A stretch of DNA of 64,000 bases from Amycolatopsis lexingtonensis (GTDB lineage: Bacteria > Actinomycetota > Actinomycetes > Mycobacteriales > Pseudonocardiaceae), in the NCBI RefSeq assembly GCF_014873755.1, contig NZ_JADBEG010000001.1, forward strand, positions 5,129,501-5,193,500, in the 5' to 3' direction. Under the pieces are notes generated by a model. That model saw only the letters and a program-made list of their open reading frames with translations. It ran no database searches and was not told the DNA's origin. Below, in pieces: positions 1 to 8,926 of the stretch. Numbering within the stretch: position 1 is the stretch's first letter; every line of letters begins with the position of its first letter. Both the position numbers and the translations under genes were made by a program.

Positions 1-1
1 C

Positions 2-193
2 CGCTGGCGGCACCGGCACGGGAGCCCGGGTCACGGCCGTGACCACGTGCTCCCGGCGCTGGTGCCGCCGTACGCGACGATCCCGGTGCTGGGCGGTGTG
101 CTCGCGCTGGGCACCTGGCAGTCGATCTGCCTAGTGGACACCAACCTCGACAACCCGGTCCGCAAGGTGCGGTTCAGCCTGCTCGCGGGCTGA
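2..193 (+). CDS. yjbQ: YjbQ/UPF0047 family protein, C-terminal end (partial)
   Basis: The reading frame enters from the left edge and gives the last 63 residues of a YjbQ-type protein before a TGA stop. The family is a small trimeric beta-barrel protein; some members have weak thiamine-phosphate synthase activity, but the physiological role is unsettled. Visible family features are a His-rich stretch followed by DHVLPAL, an IPVLGG turn, and the hallmark LGTWQ with a following acidic LVDT strand. The 3' end overlaps the stop end of the convergent membrane-protein gene by 63 bp, which is long for a tail-to-tail overlap. The N-terminal half lies outside the window. Confidence 0.85.
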   Translation, partial: RWRHRHGSPGHGRDHVLPALVPPYATIPVLGGVLALGTWQSICLVDTNLDNPVRKVRFSLLAG

Positions 194-1129
194 GGGCCAC
201 AGCGTCACCAGCAGGCCCGCGGCGAGCAGCGCGCCCAGCACCCACAGCCCGGTCGTGACGTCGGGCGCGTCCGGCACGCCCTGCAGCAGGCTGCGCAGAC
301 CCTCGGCCGAGAAGCGGAACGGCGTCCACGACCACAGCAGCGCGCGGTAGGCGGGGTTCAGCAGTTCCGGCACCTGGCCGGCGACCGCGGGCGCGACCAG
401 GTACAGCGGCCCCAGCACGGCCATCGCGCGCAGGCCGAGCAGGCGGAGCAGCCCGGCTTGCACCGCCGCGAACGCCGTCGCCGCGAGGAAGACGAAGCCG
501 AGCACGCCGGCGTCGAGCGGCAGCGCCGAGTCCCACAGAGCGAAGAACCCGGCCACGACCGCCGTCAGCAGCACACCGACGCCGACGACCTGCGCGAACC
601 GCGCTCCGGCGCCGGGCACGCGGCCGGTCCGCTTCGCCAGCTGCGTCAGGCCGAGGCCGGCCACCAGCGCGCCGATCCAGGCCAGCGCGGACGCGGCCAG
701 CGGCGCGGTCCGGCCGGCGAGGCTCACCGGGTGCAGCACCTCCTGCTTCGGCGGCCCGGCCAGCGCGGTCGCGGCGCCGGTCAGCGCCTGCTGCGCGACC
801 TGCGTGCCCGCCGGGTTGACCGCGCCGGAGGTCACGACCGTCGCGACCGGTCCCGGCGCGAGTTCGAGCACGCCGTAGACCTTCTTGTCCGCCAGGAGCC
901 GCCGCGCTTCGGCCGGGGTCGCGACGGTCCAGGCGAGCTGGCCCCCGCCGTGCGCGGCGATGCGCTGGGCGATCTCGGGCGGCGCGGCGACGGCGACCGG
1001 GACGCCGTCCGGCGCGACGGTGGCCTGCGCGCCGAAGGTGAGGAACCCGAGCACCGCCGCCACCAGCGCGCCGGCCGCGGCGGCGACCAGGGCGAGCGCC
1101 CCGGCGGGGCGCCGGACAGGACCGGTCAT
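131..1129 (-). CDS. ABC-2/YhgE-like membrane protein
   Basis: This 332-residue protein has one N-terminal membrane segment (about residues 10-34), an extracytoplasmic region of about 100 residues, then about five membrane segments between residues 140 and 315. That plan matches the ABC-2-type/YhgE-Pip/DUF3533 group of permease-like proteins, which occur with or without a dedicated ATPase. No ATPase gene is adjacent. The ATG is the natural start. It is divergent from the HAD gene across about 100 bp carrying two strong palindromes, so a MarR- or TetR-type repressor probably controls it, although no regulator gene lies beside it. The substrate cannot be told. Confidence 0.7.
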   Translation of the reverse strand: MTGPVRRPAGALALVAAAAGALVAAVLGFLTFGAQATVAPDGVPVAVAAPPEIAQRIAAHGGGQLAWTVATPAEARRLLADKKVYGVLELAPGPVATVVTSGAVNPAGTQVAQQALTGAATALAGPPKQEVLHPVSLAGRTAPLAASALAWIGALVAGLGLTQLAKRTGRVPGAGARFAQVVGVGVLLTAVVAGFFALWDSALPLDAGVLGFVFLAATAFAAVQAGLLRLLGLRAMAVLGPLYLVAPAVAGQVPELLNPAYRALLWSWTPFRFSAEGLRSLLQGVPDAPDVTTGLWVLGALLAAGLLVTLWPSAREQAEPHLADRVVEVGVH

Positions 1130-1154
1130 GACAACCTCCAGTTATTCGTCGCTT

Positions 1155-1204
1155 GTTGAATTCAACGCTACGACCACCCGGCCCCGGAAGTCAACACGTG
1201 TTGA
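1155..1204. promoter_or_regulatory. Twin palindromes, probable repressor operators
   Basis: The short space between two divergent genes holds GTTGAATTCAAC (1155-1166), a perfect 12-bp palindrome, and TCAACACGTGTTGA (1191-1204), a perfect 14-bp palindrome. Their centres are 37 bp apart and both are built from TTGA/TCAA half-sites. The spacing and dyad symmetry suit a MarR- or TetR-family dimer. The bound protein is unknown. Confidence 0.6.
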
Positions 1205-1230
1205 ATAGTGTCGCCGGTAACCTCGATCCC

Positions 1231-1926
1231 GTGACGAAGAAGCGGCTGGTGCTCTGGGACATCGACCACACCCTCGTGGACTTCACCGAGCTGGGTTCGG
1301 CCTGGTACGCGACGGCGTTCACCGCCGCGACCGGGGCCACCCTGCGCGTCAACCCGGTGTTCGGGGGCCGCACGGAGCTCGCCACGACGACCGACCTGCT
1401 CACCGCGAACGGCTTCGAGGCCGCGCAGGAGACGATCGAAGCGCTGTTCGAAGCCCTCGTGGCGGAGTCCGAACGCGCCGCGCACCGCTTTCCGGCGGAA
1501 GCCCGCGTGCTGCCGGGCGCGGTCGAGGCGCTGACCGCGTTCGCCGGGCACGGCGGCGTCGTCCAGACGCTGGTCACCGGCAACCTGCCGGAGATCTCGC
1601 GGCACAAGCTCGCCGCGTTCGGCCTCCAGGAGCACCTCGACCTGGAGATCGGCGGCTACGGCACGCTTTCGGTGCACCGCCCCGACCTGGTGCCGCACGC
1701 CATGGGGCTGGCCGCGGCCAAGCACGGCACCGAGTTCGACGCCGGCGAGGTCGTCGTCATCGGCGACACCCCGAACGACGTCAAGGCCGCATTGGACAAC
1801 GGCGCGGTCTCCATCGCCGTGGCGACCGGCCACTTCTCCGCCGAGGAACTGTCCGCGGCGGGCGCGCACACCGTCCTGCCGGACCTGGCCGACACCGACG
1901 CCGTCCGCGCCGCCGTGCTCGGCTGA
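1231..1926 (+). CDS. HAD-superfamily hydrolase
   Basis: This 231-residue haloacid-dehalogenase fold protein is probably a small-molecule phosphatase of the phosphoglycolate-phosphatase-like branch. Motif I is at the N terminus as DIDHTLVD (nucleophile Asp10, acid/base Asp12), motif II is the Thr in LVTGNLP, and the C-terminal acidic motif is VIGDTPNDV. The helical cap lies between motifs I and II. I chose GTG at 1231 because the frame is open further upstream, but an earlier start would swallow the palindromic operators. The substrate is not evident. Confidence 0.85.
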   Translation: MTKKRLVLWDIDHTLVDFTELGSAWYATAFTAATGATLRVNPVFGGRTELATTTDLLTANGFEAAQETIEALFEALVAESERAAHRFPAEARVLPGAVEALTAFAGHGGVVQTLVTGNLPEISRHKLAAFGLQEHLDLEIGGYGTLSVHRPDLVPHAMGLAAAKHGTEFDAGEVVVIGDTPNDVKAALDNGAVSIAVATGHFSAEELSAAGAHTVLPDLADTDAVRAAVLG

Positions 1927-1957
1927 TCTCCTCCTGAAGGAGGGGAAACCCTCAGCC
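1921..1957 (+). terminator. Possible stem-loop after the HAD gene
   Basis: CCTCCT (1930-1935) and AGGAGG (1938-1943) form a tight hairpin, and GGCTGA/TCAGCC (1921-1926 and 1952-1957) can close an outer stem. There is no T-tract, so termination activity is uncertain. Confidence 0.3.
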
Positions 1958-1965
1958 GAAAGAAC

Positions 1966-1985
1966 GATTTCCCCTAGGGGAAATC
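1966..1985. promoter_or_regulatory. 20-bp perfect palindrome upstream of the DUF2156 gene
   Basis: The sequence GATTTCCCCTAGGGGAAATC is a perfect 20-bp inverted repeat, and flanking AACGA/TCGTT extends the symmetry with a small offset. It lies about 52 bp before the chosen ATG of the next gene, so it reads better as an operator or activator site than as a terminator. The binding protein is unknown. Confidence 0.5.
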
Positions 1986-2036
1986 TCGTTCCCTTGCCCG
2001 ATGTCCCCCGGCGACGCGGCTCGACAGACTCTTCCC

Positions 2037-4160
2037 ATGACTCAAACAGGGGCGGCGGGCAAGCTCGCCGGAGGGGGACGTGTCCGGGCAACGGCCGCGG
2101 TGCTCAGAGAGCGGCTGCCGTTCACCAGCACCGTCACGGCGGCCATGCTCGTGCTCGCCGTCGCGTCGGGGGCGCTCTGGAACGCGGCCGAAGACCGCGC
2201 GGCCTACCCGTTCATCGCCTACGGACTGCCGTCACTGGAGGCGGGCCGGTGGTGGACCATGCTCACCGGGCCGTTCTTCGCCGTCATCCCTTGGTACTAC
2301 TTGCCGATGGTCGGCAGCTTCGCGCTCTTCGCCGGCTTCGCCGAGTGGCAGCTGGGAACGCGGCGCGCGATGGCCGTGACCATCGGCGGCCAGATCGCTT
2401 CCGTCCTCGTCGCCACGCAGTTCCTCGCGCTGTGCCGCAACTCCGGCTGGCTGTGGGCCGAGCGGATGGCGGGCAGCCTCGACGTCGGGTTCTCCGGCGG
2501 CGCGCTCGCCGCGGTCGCGGTCGCCAGCGCGACGCTGCGGCCGCCGTGGGCGCTGCGGCTGCGGGCCGGGCTGTGCGTGTACGCCGGCGTCGCGATCGTC
2601 TACGTCGGCACGCTGGCCGACCTCGTGCACTTCTTCGCGCTGCTGCTGGCGATCCCGCTCGGCAAGCGGCTCGTCGGCGGCCGGCGCTCCGCCGACGCGG
2701 CGGGCCCGAACCTGCGGGAGTGGCGGCTGCTGGCCGTCGCCGGCCTGCTGCTGCTCACCGTCGCCGAGATCGTGATGTTCCTGGTCCCCGGTAACGGGCC
2801 GTTCGGGTCGACGGAAGGGGTTTCGCTGTCGGCGCCGGAGCTGGCGATCCTCGTGGTGCTCGTGCTGCCGATGCTCAACGGGCTGCGCCGGGGCGGGCGC
2901 GTCGCGTGGCGCTGGGCGGCCGCGCTGTCGGCTTTCGTGACGCTGCAAGGGCTCGCCGTCGCCACGCTCGTCGGGCTGGCCGACGTCTTCGGCGGAGACT
3001 ACGACACCGAGGGCCTGCCGCTGTTCTTCGTCGACAATCTCTTGTGGACGGTCGAGCTCGGCGTCCTGATCGCCGCGCGCCACGCGTTCCGGGTGCCTTC
3101 GCGACGCCGGCTGCGGCGCCACGCGCAGGGCCCGGGTCCGGCGCTGGCCCGCTCGCTCCTGGGACGTCACGGCGGCAGCACGCTGTCGTGGATGACGACC
3201 TGGCCGCGCAACACCTACTTCGTCCGGGAAGACGGCCGGTCCTACCTCGCCTACCGGCGGCACGCGGGCGTCGCGGTCGCGCTCGGCGACCCGATCGCGC
3301 CGGACGGCACCGCGGCGGCCACGGTCACCGAATTCACCACGATGTGCGAGAACTCCGGCCTGGTGCCGTGCGTGTTCTCGGCGACGGAAGCCACCGTCGC
3401 GGCGACGCGCGAGCTGGGCTGGCAGCACGTCCAGGTCGCCGAGGACAACGTGCTGGACCTCGACGGTCTTGAGTTCCGCGGCAAGGCGTGGCAGGACGTC
3501 CGGTCCGCGCTGAACAAGGCCGCCAAGCAGCAGATCGACTTCCGGCTGGTGCGCTTGGCCGACCAGCCGGAACCCATCCTCGCCCAGGTCCGGGCCCTCT
3601 CGGAGGAGTGGATCGCCGACAAGGGCATGCCGGAGATGGGGTTCACCCTCGGCGGGCTCGACGAGGCGATGGACCCGGCCACCCGGGTCGGCCTCGCGGT
3701 CGACGCGGAGGGCACCGTTCACGGCGTGACGTCGTGGCTCCCGGTCCACACGGGAGCGGGCAAGATCGGCGGCTGGACGCTCGACGTCATGCGCCGCAGC
3801 GCGCACGGTTTCCGCCCGGTGATGGAGTTCCTCATCGCGTCGGCCTGCCTGGCGTTCCGCGACGAAGGCGCGCGGTTCGTCTCGCTGTCGGGCGCACCGC
3901 TGGCCCGCAGCGGCTCCGGCGCGGCGCGGCCGGTGGACCGGGTGCTGGAGTCGCTGGGCCGCGTGATGGAGCCGTACTACGGTTTCCGTTCGCTGCACGC
4001 GTTCAAGGCGAAGTTCCAGCCGCGGCACGTCCCGCTGTACCTGGCGTTCCGCGACGAAGCCGACCTGCCCCGGATCGGGCTGGCGCTGAGCCGGGCGTAC
4101 CTGCCGGACGTCCGGCTGCGGGAACTGGCGAAGCTGGTCAGTAGCTCTCGGGCACGCTGA
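2037..4160 (+). CDS. Membrane protein with rhomboid-like N-terminal domain and DUF2156 (MprF/LysX-like) C-terminal domain
   Basis: This 707-residue polytopic protein has two parts. The N-terminal half has about ten membrane segments; the first six resemble a rhomboid fold, with a GFSGG motif (Ser153) and a membrane His in DLVHFF (His198). After a basic linker (about residues 330-375) comes a DUF2156 domain, the dupl-GNAT fold that transfers aminoacyl groups to phosphatidylglycerol in MprF and LysX. TTWPRN, ALGDPIAP and PYYGFRSLHAFKAKF are typical of it. The likely role is aminoacylation of envelope lipid or a related transfer at the membrane. No lysyl-tRNA synthetase domain is present. An upstream in-frame ATG at 2001 is possible. 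The 3' end overlaps the next gene by 23 bp. Confidence 0.8.
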   Translation: MTQTGAAGKLAGGGRVRATAAVLRERLPFTSTVTAAMLVLAVASGALWNAAEDRAAYPFIAYGLPSLEAGRWWTMLTGPFFAVIPWYYLPMVGSFALFAGFAEWQLGTRRAMAVTIGGQIASVLVATQFLALCRNSGWLWAERMAGSLDVGFSGGALAAVAVASATLRPPWALRLRAGLCVYAGVAIVYVGTLADLVHFFALLLAIPLGKRLVGGRRSADAAGPNLREWRLLAVAGLLLLTVAEIVMFLVPGNGPFGSTEGVSLSAPELAILVVLVLPMLNGLRRGGRVAWRWAAALSAFVTLQGLAVATLVGLADVFGGDYDTEGLPLFFVDNLLWTVELGVLIAARHAFRVPSRRRLRRHAQGPGPALARSLLGRHGGSTLSWMTTWPRNTYFVREDGRSYLAYRRHAGVAVALGDPIAPDGTAAATVTEFTTMCENSGLVPCVFSATEATVAATRELGWQHVQVAEDNVLDLDGLEFRGKAWQDVRSALNKAAKQQIDFRLVRLADQPEPILAQVRALSEEWIADKGMPEMGFTLGGLDEAMDPATRVGLAVDAEGTVHGVTSWLPVHTGAGKIGGWTLDVMRRSAHGFRPVMEFLIASACLAFRDEGARFVSLSGAPLARSGSGAARPVDRVLESLGRVMEPYYGFRSLHAFKAKFQPRHVPLYLAFRDEADLPRIGLALSRAYLPDVRLRELAKLVSSSRAR

Positions 4161-4824
4161 TCCGCTGGGGAAAGCGGATCTTCCGGCGGCTGACGACGTT
4201 CTGGTCCTTTTCGATCAGCCTGCCGTCGGTCAGCCGGAGCCAGTGGCCGTTCCGCGAATCGGTGAAGGCGAGCATCACCCCCGGGGTCATGTCCGGGCGC
4301 TGCCACGATTCGCGGATCGGCATCCGCCACTTCCCGGGCGGGAGGATCGCGTAGAGGTACTCGTCGTCTTCGATCACCGGCCCGCGGTGCAGCGTGGATC
4401 CGGTCATCGGCAGCTGCCGCACCAGGTCGAACGAGACGACGACGTGGTTGACCGCCTCGGCGTTCGCGTTGGAGACGACCATGTACCCGGCCGCGTCCGT
4501 CCCGGGCTCGGCGCGCTCGATCCACGCGGTGACCTTCGCGGCCTGCTCCTGCCGCTCGCGCCGGTCCCGTTCCCGCCGGTCCGCCTGCGCGACCCGGCCG
4601 TCGCGGATGGCGATCCACAACGCCACGACCACCGCGGCGATCGTGCCGATGCCCCCGACCCACTGCCCGGACGCGCCCCACCAGTCCGGATCCCGCGGCT
4701 CGACGAGCCAGATCGCCCCCTTCGCCAGCAGCGGCCCGAAGAGGAGCAGGACCCCCGCGACCCCCAGCACCGCGAACGCGCCGATCCTGATCCGCGCGAG
4801 CCGTCTGTCCGCGTCACCACCCAT
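4138..4824 (-). CDS. Two-pass membrane protein of unknown function
   Basis: I do not recognise a family for this 228-residue protein. Two membrane segments lie near residues 10-35 and 50-72, followed by a highly charged, probably coiled Arg/Glu/Gln stretch of about 25 residues. The remaining about 130 residues look like a beta-rich soluble domain (WIERAEPG, VSFDLVRQLP, LAFTDSRNGHWLR). Such proteins are common single genes in actinomycetes and are usually annotated hypothetical. The frame stays open upstream, but the ATG at 4824 gives the sensible N terminus and leaves a 26-bp gap to the next gene of the same direction. Confidence 0.6.
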   Translation of the reverse strand: MGGDADRRLARIRIGAFAVLGVAGVLLLFGPLLAKGAIWLVEPRDPDWWGASGQWVGGIGTIAAVVVALWIAIRDGRVAQADRRERDRRERQEQAAKVTAWIERAEPGTDAAGYMVVSNANAEAVNHVVVSFDLVRQLPMTGSTLHRGPVIEDDEYLYAILPPGKWRMPIRESWQRPDMTPGVMLAFTDSRNGHWLRLTDGRLIEKDQNVVSRRKIRFPQRISVPESY

Positions 4825-4850
4825 GCGGGCAGCCTGCCGAATTCCGGCGC

Positions 4851-5759
4851 CTAGCGGTAGGTGGTCGGCGGCGGAGTCGTCGTGCTCCGGTCCGCCGCGG
4901 GGACGAACCGGTAGCTCCGCACGATCCCGACCAGGTCGTCGCGCACCGAGGGACCGCCCCGGTCGCTGTCCGCGTACGCCACCACGACCCCGGCCGTCCC
5001 GGCATTCCCGCCGAACGCCATCGCCGCCACCAGCGCGTGCTTGGCCGCGCACTCCCCCGTTTCCGTGGGGACGACTTCCGCGACCACGATCCGCGCCGGC
5101 GCCTTCGTGCCGTCGGCCTTCGTGAGCTGTGCGTCGGTACCCGCGTCCGCGGTCACCGCGGCGAGCGGGCCGTTGTCCGGGCTGAACGCGCTCATCCCAA
5201 GGTCGGTCACCGCCTTGCGGGCCGCCGCGTCGAGGTCGGTCAGCGGTTCCGTCGTGACGCCCGCGCCGCCGAGGTTGCTGTCGCCGCAGAAGTCCTCGCC
5301 CAGGAACGCGCTCGTGATCAGGCGGAGGCCCGGGACCGCGCCGGTCTTGTCCCAGCCGTGCAGCGTGCCGGGTTCGGGCGCCCAGCTCGGCGGGACGTCG
5401 TAGGCGTACGAACCGTCCCGGCCCGCGACCGACCGCCAGCCCGTGACGACCGCCGGGACCTCGGCCCGCGGCGACGGCGTCACGACTACCGGCGTACGCG
5501 GCGTCGGCGACGAGGACGCGTCACGCGGCTTGCCGACCCCCAGCGCGTTCAGCACGCCGGCGACCAGCGCGATGAACACCAGGCCGAACCACGGCGCCCG
5601 CCGCCATTTCAGCGGCTTCGCGGCCGGGCGGATCCGCTTCGGCCGCGCACGCGGCGGCTCCGGCGCGTCCGCGGGTTCGTAACCGCCGAACCCGCGGAGC
5701 GCCGCGTTGTCCTCGTACCCCGGCGTCTCGTCTTCGGGCCGCCGGCGGAACCGGGCCAT
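4851..5759 (-). CDS. Single-pass membrane-anchored extracytoplasmic protein, unknown function
   Basis: This 302-residue protein has a charged, Pro/Arg-rich cytoplasmic tail (about residues 1-52), one membrane segment (about 53-74), a Ser/Thr/Pro linker, and an exported domain of about 200 residues with a few Cys residues (near FCGDSN and GECAAKH) that could form a disulfide. I cannot assign a function. Its ATG overlaps the proS stop (TGATG), so the two are translationally coupled, and it may be expressed from the proS promoter. Confidence 0.7.
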   Translation of the reverse strand: MARFRRRPEDETPGYEDNAALRGFGGYEPADAPEPPRARPKRIRPAAKPLKWRRAPWFGLVFIALVAGVLNALGVGKPRDASSSPTPRTPVVVTPSPRAEVPAVVTGWRSVAGRDGSYAYDVPPSWAPEPGTLHGWDKTGAVPGLRLITSAFLGEDFCGDSNLGGAGVTTEPLTDLDAAARKAVTDLGMSAFSPDNGPLAAVTADAGTDAQLTKADGTKAPARIVVAEVVPTETGECAAKHALVAAMAFGGNAGTAGVVVAYADSDRGGPSVRDDLVGIVRSYRFVPAADRSTTTPPPTTYR

Positions 5760-7507
5760 CAGGACCGGACGAGCTTGACCAGGTGCTCGGCGACGGCGTC
5801 GACCGCGATCTCTTCGCGCTCGCCGGAGCGCCGGTCCTTGACCTCGACGACGCCGTTGGCCAGGCCGCGCCCGACCACCAGGATGGTCGGCACGCCGAGC
5901 AGCTCGGCGTCGGCGAACTTGACACCCGGCGTCGCCTTGCGGTCGTCGAGGATGACCTCGATGCCCGCCGCGTCCAGCTCGGCGGCGATCTTCTCGGCGC
6001 CGGCCGCGATCGCCTCGTCCTTGCCCGCGATGACGATGTGCACGTCGAACGGCGAGACCTCGCGCGGCCAGATCAGGCCGAGCTTGTCGTGGTTCTGCTC
6101 GGCGAGCACGCCGACCAGCCGCGAGACGCCGACGCCGTACGAACCCATCGTGATCCGGATCGGCTTCGAGTCCGGGCCGAGCGCGTCGAGCTCGAACGCG
6201 TCCGCGTACTTGCGGCCGAGCTGGAAGATGTGCCCGATCTCGATACCGCGCGCGGCGACCAGGGTGCCCTGGCCGTCGGGCGACGCGTCGCCCTCGCGGA
6301 CCTCGGCGGCCTCGATCGTACCGTCCGGGGTGAAGTCGCGGCCGGCCAGCAGGTCGACGACGTGGTGGTCGACCTTGTCGGCACCGGTGACCCAGGCGGT
6401 GCCGGGGACGATCCGGGGGTCGGCGAGGTAGCGCACGCCGTTGTCCTGCAGCGCCTTCGGGCCGATGTAGCCCTTGACCAGGAAGGGGTTCTTCGCGAAG
6501 TCGGCCTCTTCGAGCAGCGCCACCTCGGCGGGCTCCAGCGACGCTTCGAGGCGCTTCATGTCCACTTCGCGGTCACCCGGGACCGCGACGCAGACCAGCT
6601 CCCACTCCTTCGCACCCGGCTGACGCGTCTTGAGCATGACGTTCTTCAGCGTGTCGGCCGCGGTGAACGTGCGGCCCAGGTTCGCGTTGTTGAGGAAGTT
6701 GACCAGCGTCTCGATGGTCGGCGTGTTCGGCGTGTGGTGCACCTGCGCCTCGGGGCGGCCCTCGATCGGCTGCGCGGGGGGCGCGGGCGTGACGACGGCT
6801 TCGACGTTCGCCGCGTAGCCCGAGTCCGTGCTGCGGACGTAGGTGTCTTCGCCCGTCTCGGCGACCGCGAGGAACTCCTCGGACGCCGAGCCGCCCATCG
6901 CACCCGACGTCGCCTTCACGACGACGTACTCGAGGCCGAGCCGGTCGAACAGCTTCGTGTAGGCGTCGCGGTGCGCCTGGTAGGAGCGCTCCAGGCCCTC
7001 GTCGTCGAGGTCGAAGGAGTAGGAGTCCTTCATGACGAACTCGCGGCCGCGCAGAATGCCGGCTCGGGGACGCGCTTCGTCGCGGTACTTCGTCTGGATC
7101 TGGTACAGCGTGACCGGGTAGTCGCGGTACGAGCTGTACTCGCCCTTCACGGTCAGCGTGAAGAGCTCCTCGTGCGTCGGGCCGAGCAGGTAGTCGGCGC
7201 CCTTGCGGTCCTTGAGGCGGAACAGGCTGTCGCCGTACTCGGTCCAGCGGCCGGTCGCCTCGTAGGGCTCCTTCGGCAGCAGCGCGGGGAACTGGATCTC
7301 CTGCGCGCCGATCTTGTTCATCTCGTCGCGCACGACGTTTTCGATCCGGCGCAGCACGCGCAGGCCCAGCGGCAGCCACGAGTACCCGCCCGGGGCGACC
7401 CGGCGGACGTAGCCGGCACGTACCAGGAGCCGGTGGCTCGGTACCTCGGCGTCCGCCGGATCCTCGCGCAACGTGCGAAGGAACAACGACGAAGTCCTGG
7501 TGATCAC
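5759..7507 (-). CDS. proS: Proline--tRNA ligase
   Basis: This class II synthetase charges tRNA-Pro in the cytoplasm. The 582-residue length is that of the bacterial type with the INS editing insertion between motifs 2 and 3. Motif 1 is in the [15 protein letters not shown] helix, motif 2 is [16 protein letters not shown], motif 3 is [10 protein letters not shown], and the class II anticodon-binding domain fills the last about 110 residues. The editing domain (about residues 230-395), which deacylates Ala-tRNA-Pro, is intact. Start codon and length agree with the family. No T-box leader is seen upstream. The coupled downstream membrane-protein gene is not a known translation factor. Confidence 0.97.
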   Translation of the reverse strand: MITRTSSLFLRTLREDPADAEVPSHRLLVRAGYVRRVAPGGYSWLPLGLRVLRRIENVVRDEMNKIGAQEIQFPALLPKEPYEATGRWTEYGDSLFRLKDRKGADYLLGPTHEELFTLTVKGEYSSYRDYPVTLYQIQTKYRDEARPRAGILRGREFVMKDSYSFDLDDEGLERSYQAHRDAYTKLFDRLGLEYVVVKATSGAMGGSASEEFLAVAETGEDTYVRSTDSGYAANVEAVVTPAPPAQPIEGRPEAQVHHTPNTPTIETLVNFLNNANLGRTFTAADTLKNVMLKTRQPGAKEWELVCVAVPGDREVDMKRLEASLEPAEVALLEEADFAKNPFLVKGYIGPKALQDNGVRYLADPRIVPGTAWVTGADKVDHHVVDLLAGRDFTPDGTIEAAEVREGDASPDGQGTLVAARGIEIGHIFQLGRKYADAFELDALGPDSKPIRITMGSYGVGVSRLVGVLAEQNHDKLGLIWPREVSPFDVHIVIAGKDEAIAAGAEKIAAELDAAGIEVILDDRKATPGVKFADAELLGVPTILVVGRGLANGVVEVKDRRSGEREEIAVDAVAEHLVKLVRS

Positions 7508-7631
7508 TGCGGGGCTCCCTGCGCCGGGCGGGTGTGAAAGTCCCGCTCAGGGTAGTCACTCACCCCGCCGTGACTCCAACGGGTTACTCGGCGGCCCGTT
7601 TTTGTCGGGGGTCGCCGCTAGCTTCGGGGCC

Positions 7632-7985
7632 ATGGCTATCCACCTGGGCATGATCACGATCGACTGCGCGGACCCGCGCGGTCTGGCGGAATTCTGGACC
7701 GCGGCGCTGGAGACGACGGTGACGCAGGACTACGAGGGCGAGTTCCTCATCCTCGCGCCGACCGCCGGGGGCATCCCGCTTGCGCTGCAACGGGTACCGG
7801 AGCCGAGAGCGGGCAAGAACCGGGTGCACGTCGATTTCGGCGGTGACGATCGCGAAGCCGAGGTGAAACGCCTGGTGGGGCTGGGTGCGAAGGAGCTCGC
7901 CGAGCACCAGGTGCCGGGGCTGGCCTGGACGGTGCTGGCCGATCCGGAGGGCAACGAGTTCTGCGTTTCGGGAGGTGAGCACTGA
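7632..7985 (+). CDS. VOC-family (glyoxalase/bleomycin resistance-like) protein
   Basis: This 117-residue protein has the vicinal-oxygen-chelate half-module: ITIDCADPRGLAEFW at the start, HVDFGGDDREAEV in the middle, and DPEGNEFCV at the end. These are the usual metal-binding or substrate-lining strands of small actinobacterial VOC proteins. Single-module members act as homodimers and their substrates are diverse, so no reaction can be assigned. I took the ATG at 7632 because the long upstream extension is not conserved-looking and crosses the proS promoter. The next gene follows after 38 bp in the same direction and may be co-transcribed. Confidence 0.85.
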   Translation: MAIHLGMITIDCADPRGLAEFWTAALETTVTQDYEGEFLILAPTAGGIPLALQRVPEPRAGKNRVHVDFGGDDREAEVKRLVGLGAKELAEHQVPGLAWTVLADPEGNEFCVSGGEH

Positions 7986-8023
7986 GCGCGCGGCGTGCCG
8001 AGGCGAGCGGGTAGAAAGGCGGC

Positions 8024-8926
8024 ATGAGCGCTCGCGTACTGCTGCCCTGGACCGACATCGAGGTGCCGGAGGGCGTCGAGGCCGCGTACTACGACGGTGG
8101 CGAGGCGGTTCCGGCCGGCCTCGGCGACGTCGAGTTCTACGTGCTGCCCTACGACCGCGGGCCGGAGCCGCCGAAGCTGATCAAGGAGCTGCCCGCGCTG
8201 CGGGTGGTGCAGTCGCTGTCGGCCGGCGTCGAGGCGCTGGTGCCGCTGCTGCCGCCGGGCGTCCGGCTGGCGAACGGGCGCGGGCTGCACGACCTGAGCG
8301 TCGCCGAGCACGCCCTCGCCCTGATCCACGCGGCGCAGCGGGACCTGCCCCGCTGGTTCGCGCAGCAGGCGCGGGGCGAGTGGGTGCGCGAGCACACGCG
8401 GTCGCTCGCCGACAGCCGCGTGCTCCTGATCGGCCACGGCTCGATCGGGCAGGCGATCGAGCGCCAGCTCGTCGCGGCGGAGGCGGTGGTGACGAAGGTG
8501 GCGAGCCGCCCTCGTCCGGCGGAGGGCGTCCACGGCGTCGCCGAGCTGCCGGAGCTGCTGCCCGCCGCCGACATCGTGGTGCTGATCCTGCCGGACACCC
8601 CGGCCACCCGCGGCCTGATCGGCCGCGGAGAGCTGGCGGCGCTCCCGGACGACGCCCTGGTGGTGAACGTCGGCCGCGGCACGGCGATCGACACCGCCGC
8701 GCTGCTGGCGGAGACCCGCACCGGACGGCTGCGCGCGGGCCTCGACGTGACCGACCCGGAGCCCCTGCCCGCCGACCATCCACTGTGGAGGTCTCCGGGC
8801 GTGGTGATCACCCCGCACATCGCGGGCGGGTCGGCGTCGTTCTACCCGCGCGCGAAGAAGCTGGCGGCCGAGCAGCTGAGGCGGTACGTGGCCGGGGAGG
8901 AGCTCCTCAACCTCGTGGAGCACTGA
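8024..8926 (+). CDS. D-isomer-specific 2-hydroxyacid dehydrogenase family protein
   Basis: This 300-residue oxidoreductase of the phosphoglycerate-dehydrogenase-like superfamily reduces 2-keto acids or oxidises D-2-hydroxy acids. The nucleotide-binding domain begins at GHGSIGQAIE (about residue 140). The usual Asp after the second strand is replaced by a Ser-Arg pair (VASRPR), which in this family often means NADP(H) preference. The catalytic Arg lies in VNVGRGTAID, the Glu in DVTDPEPLP, and the His in ITPHIAGG. It has no ACT domain, so it is not a typical SerA. The last 20 bp overlap the convergent GNAT gene. Confidence 0.88.
   Translation: MSARVLLPWTDIEVPEGVEAAYYDGGEAVPAGLGDVEFYVLPYDRGPEPPKLIKELPALRVVQSLSAGVEALVPLLPPGVRLANGRGLHDLSVAEHALALIHAAQRDLPRWFAQQARGEWVREHTRSLADSRVLLIGHGSIGQAIERQLVAAEAVVTKVASRPRPAEGVHGVAELPELLPAADIVVLILPDTPATRGLIGRGELAALPDDALVVNVGRGTAIDTAALLAETRTGRLRAGLDVTDPEPLPADHPLWRSPGVVITPHIAGGSASFYPRAKKLAAEQLRRYVAGEELLNLVEH

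Noticed and set aside
7508..7631. Search for a T-box or other riboswitch upstream of proS
   Set aside because: No T-box sequence or stable leader hairpin is visible in the short upstream region.
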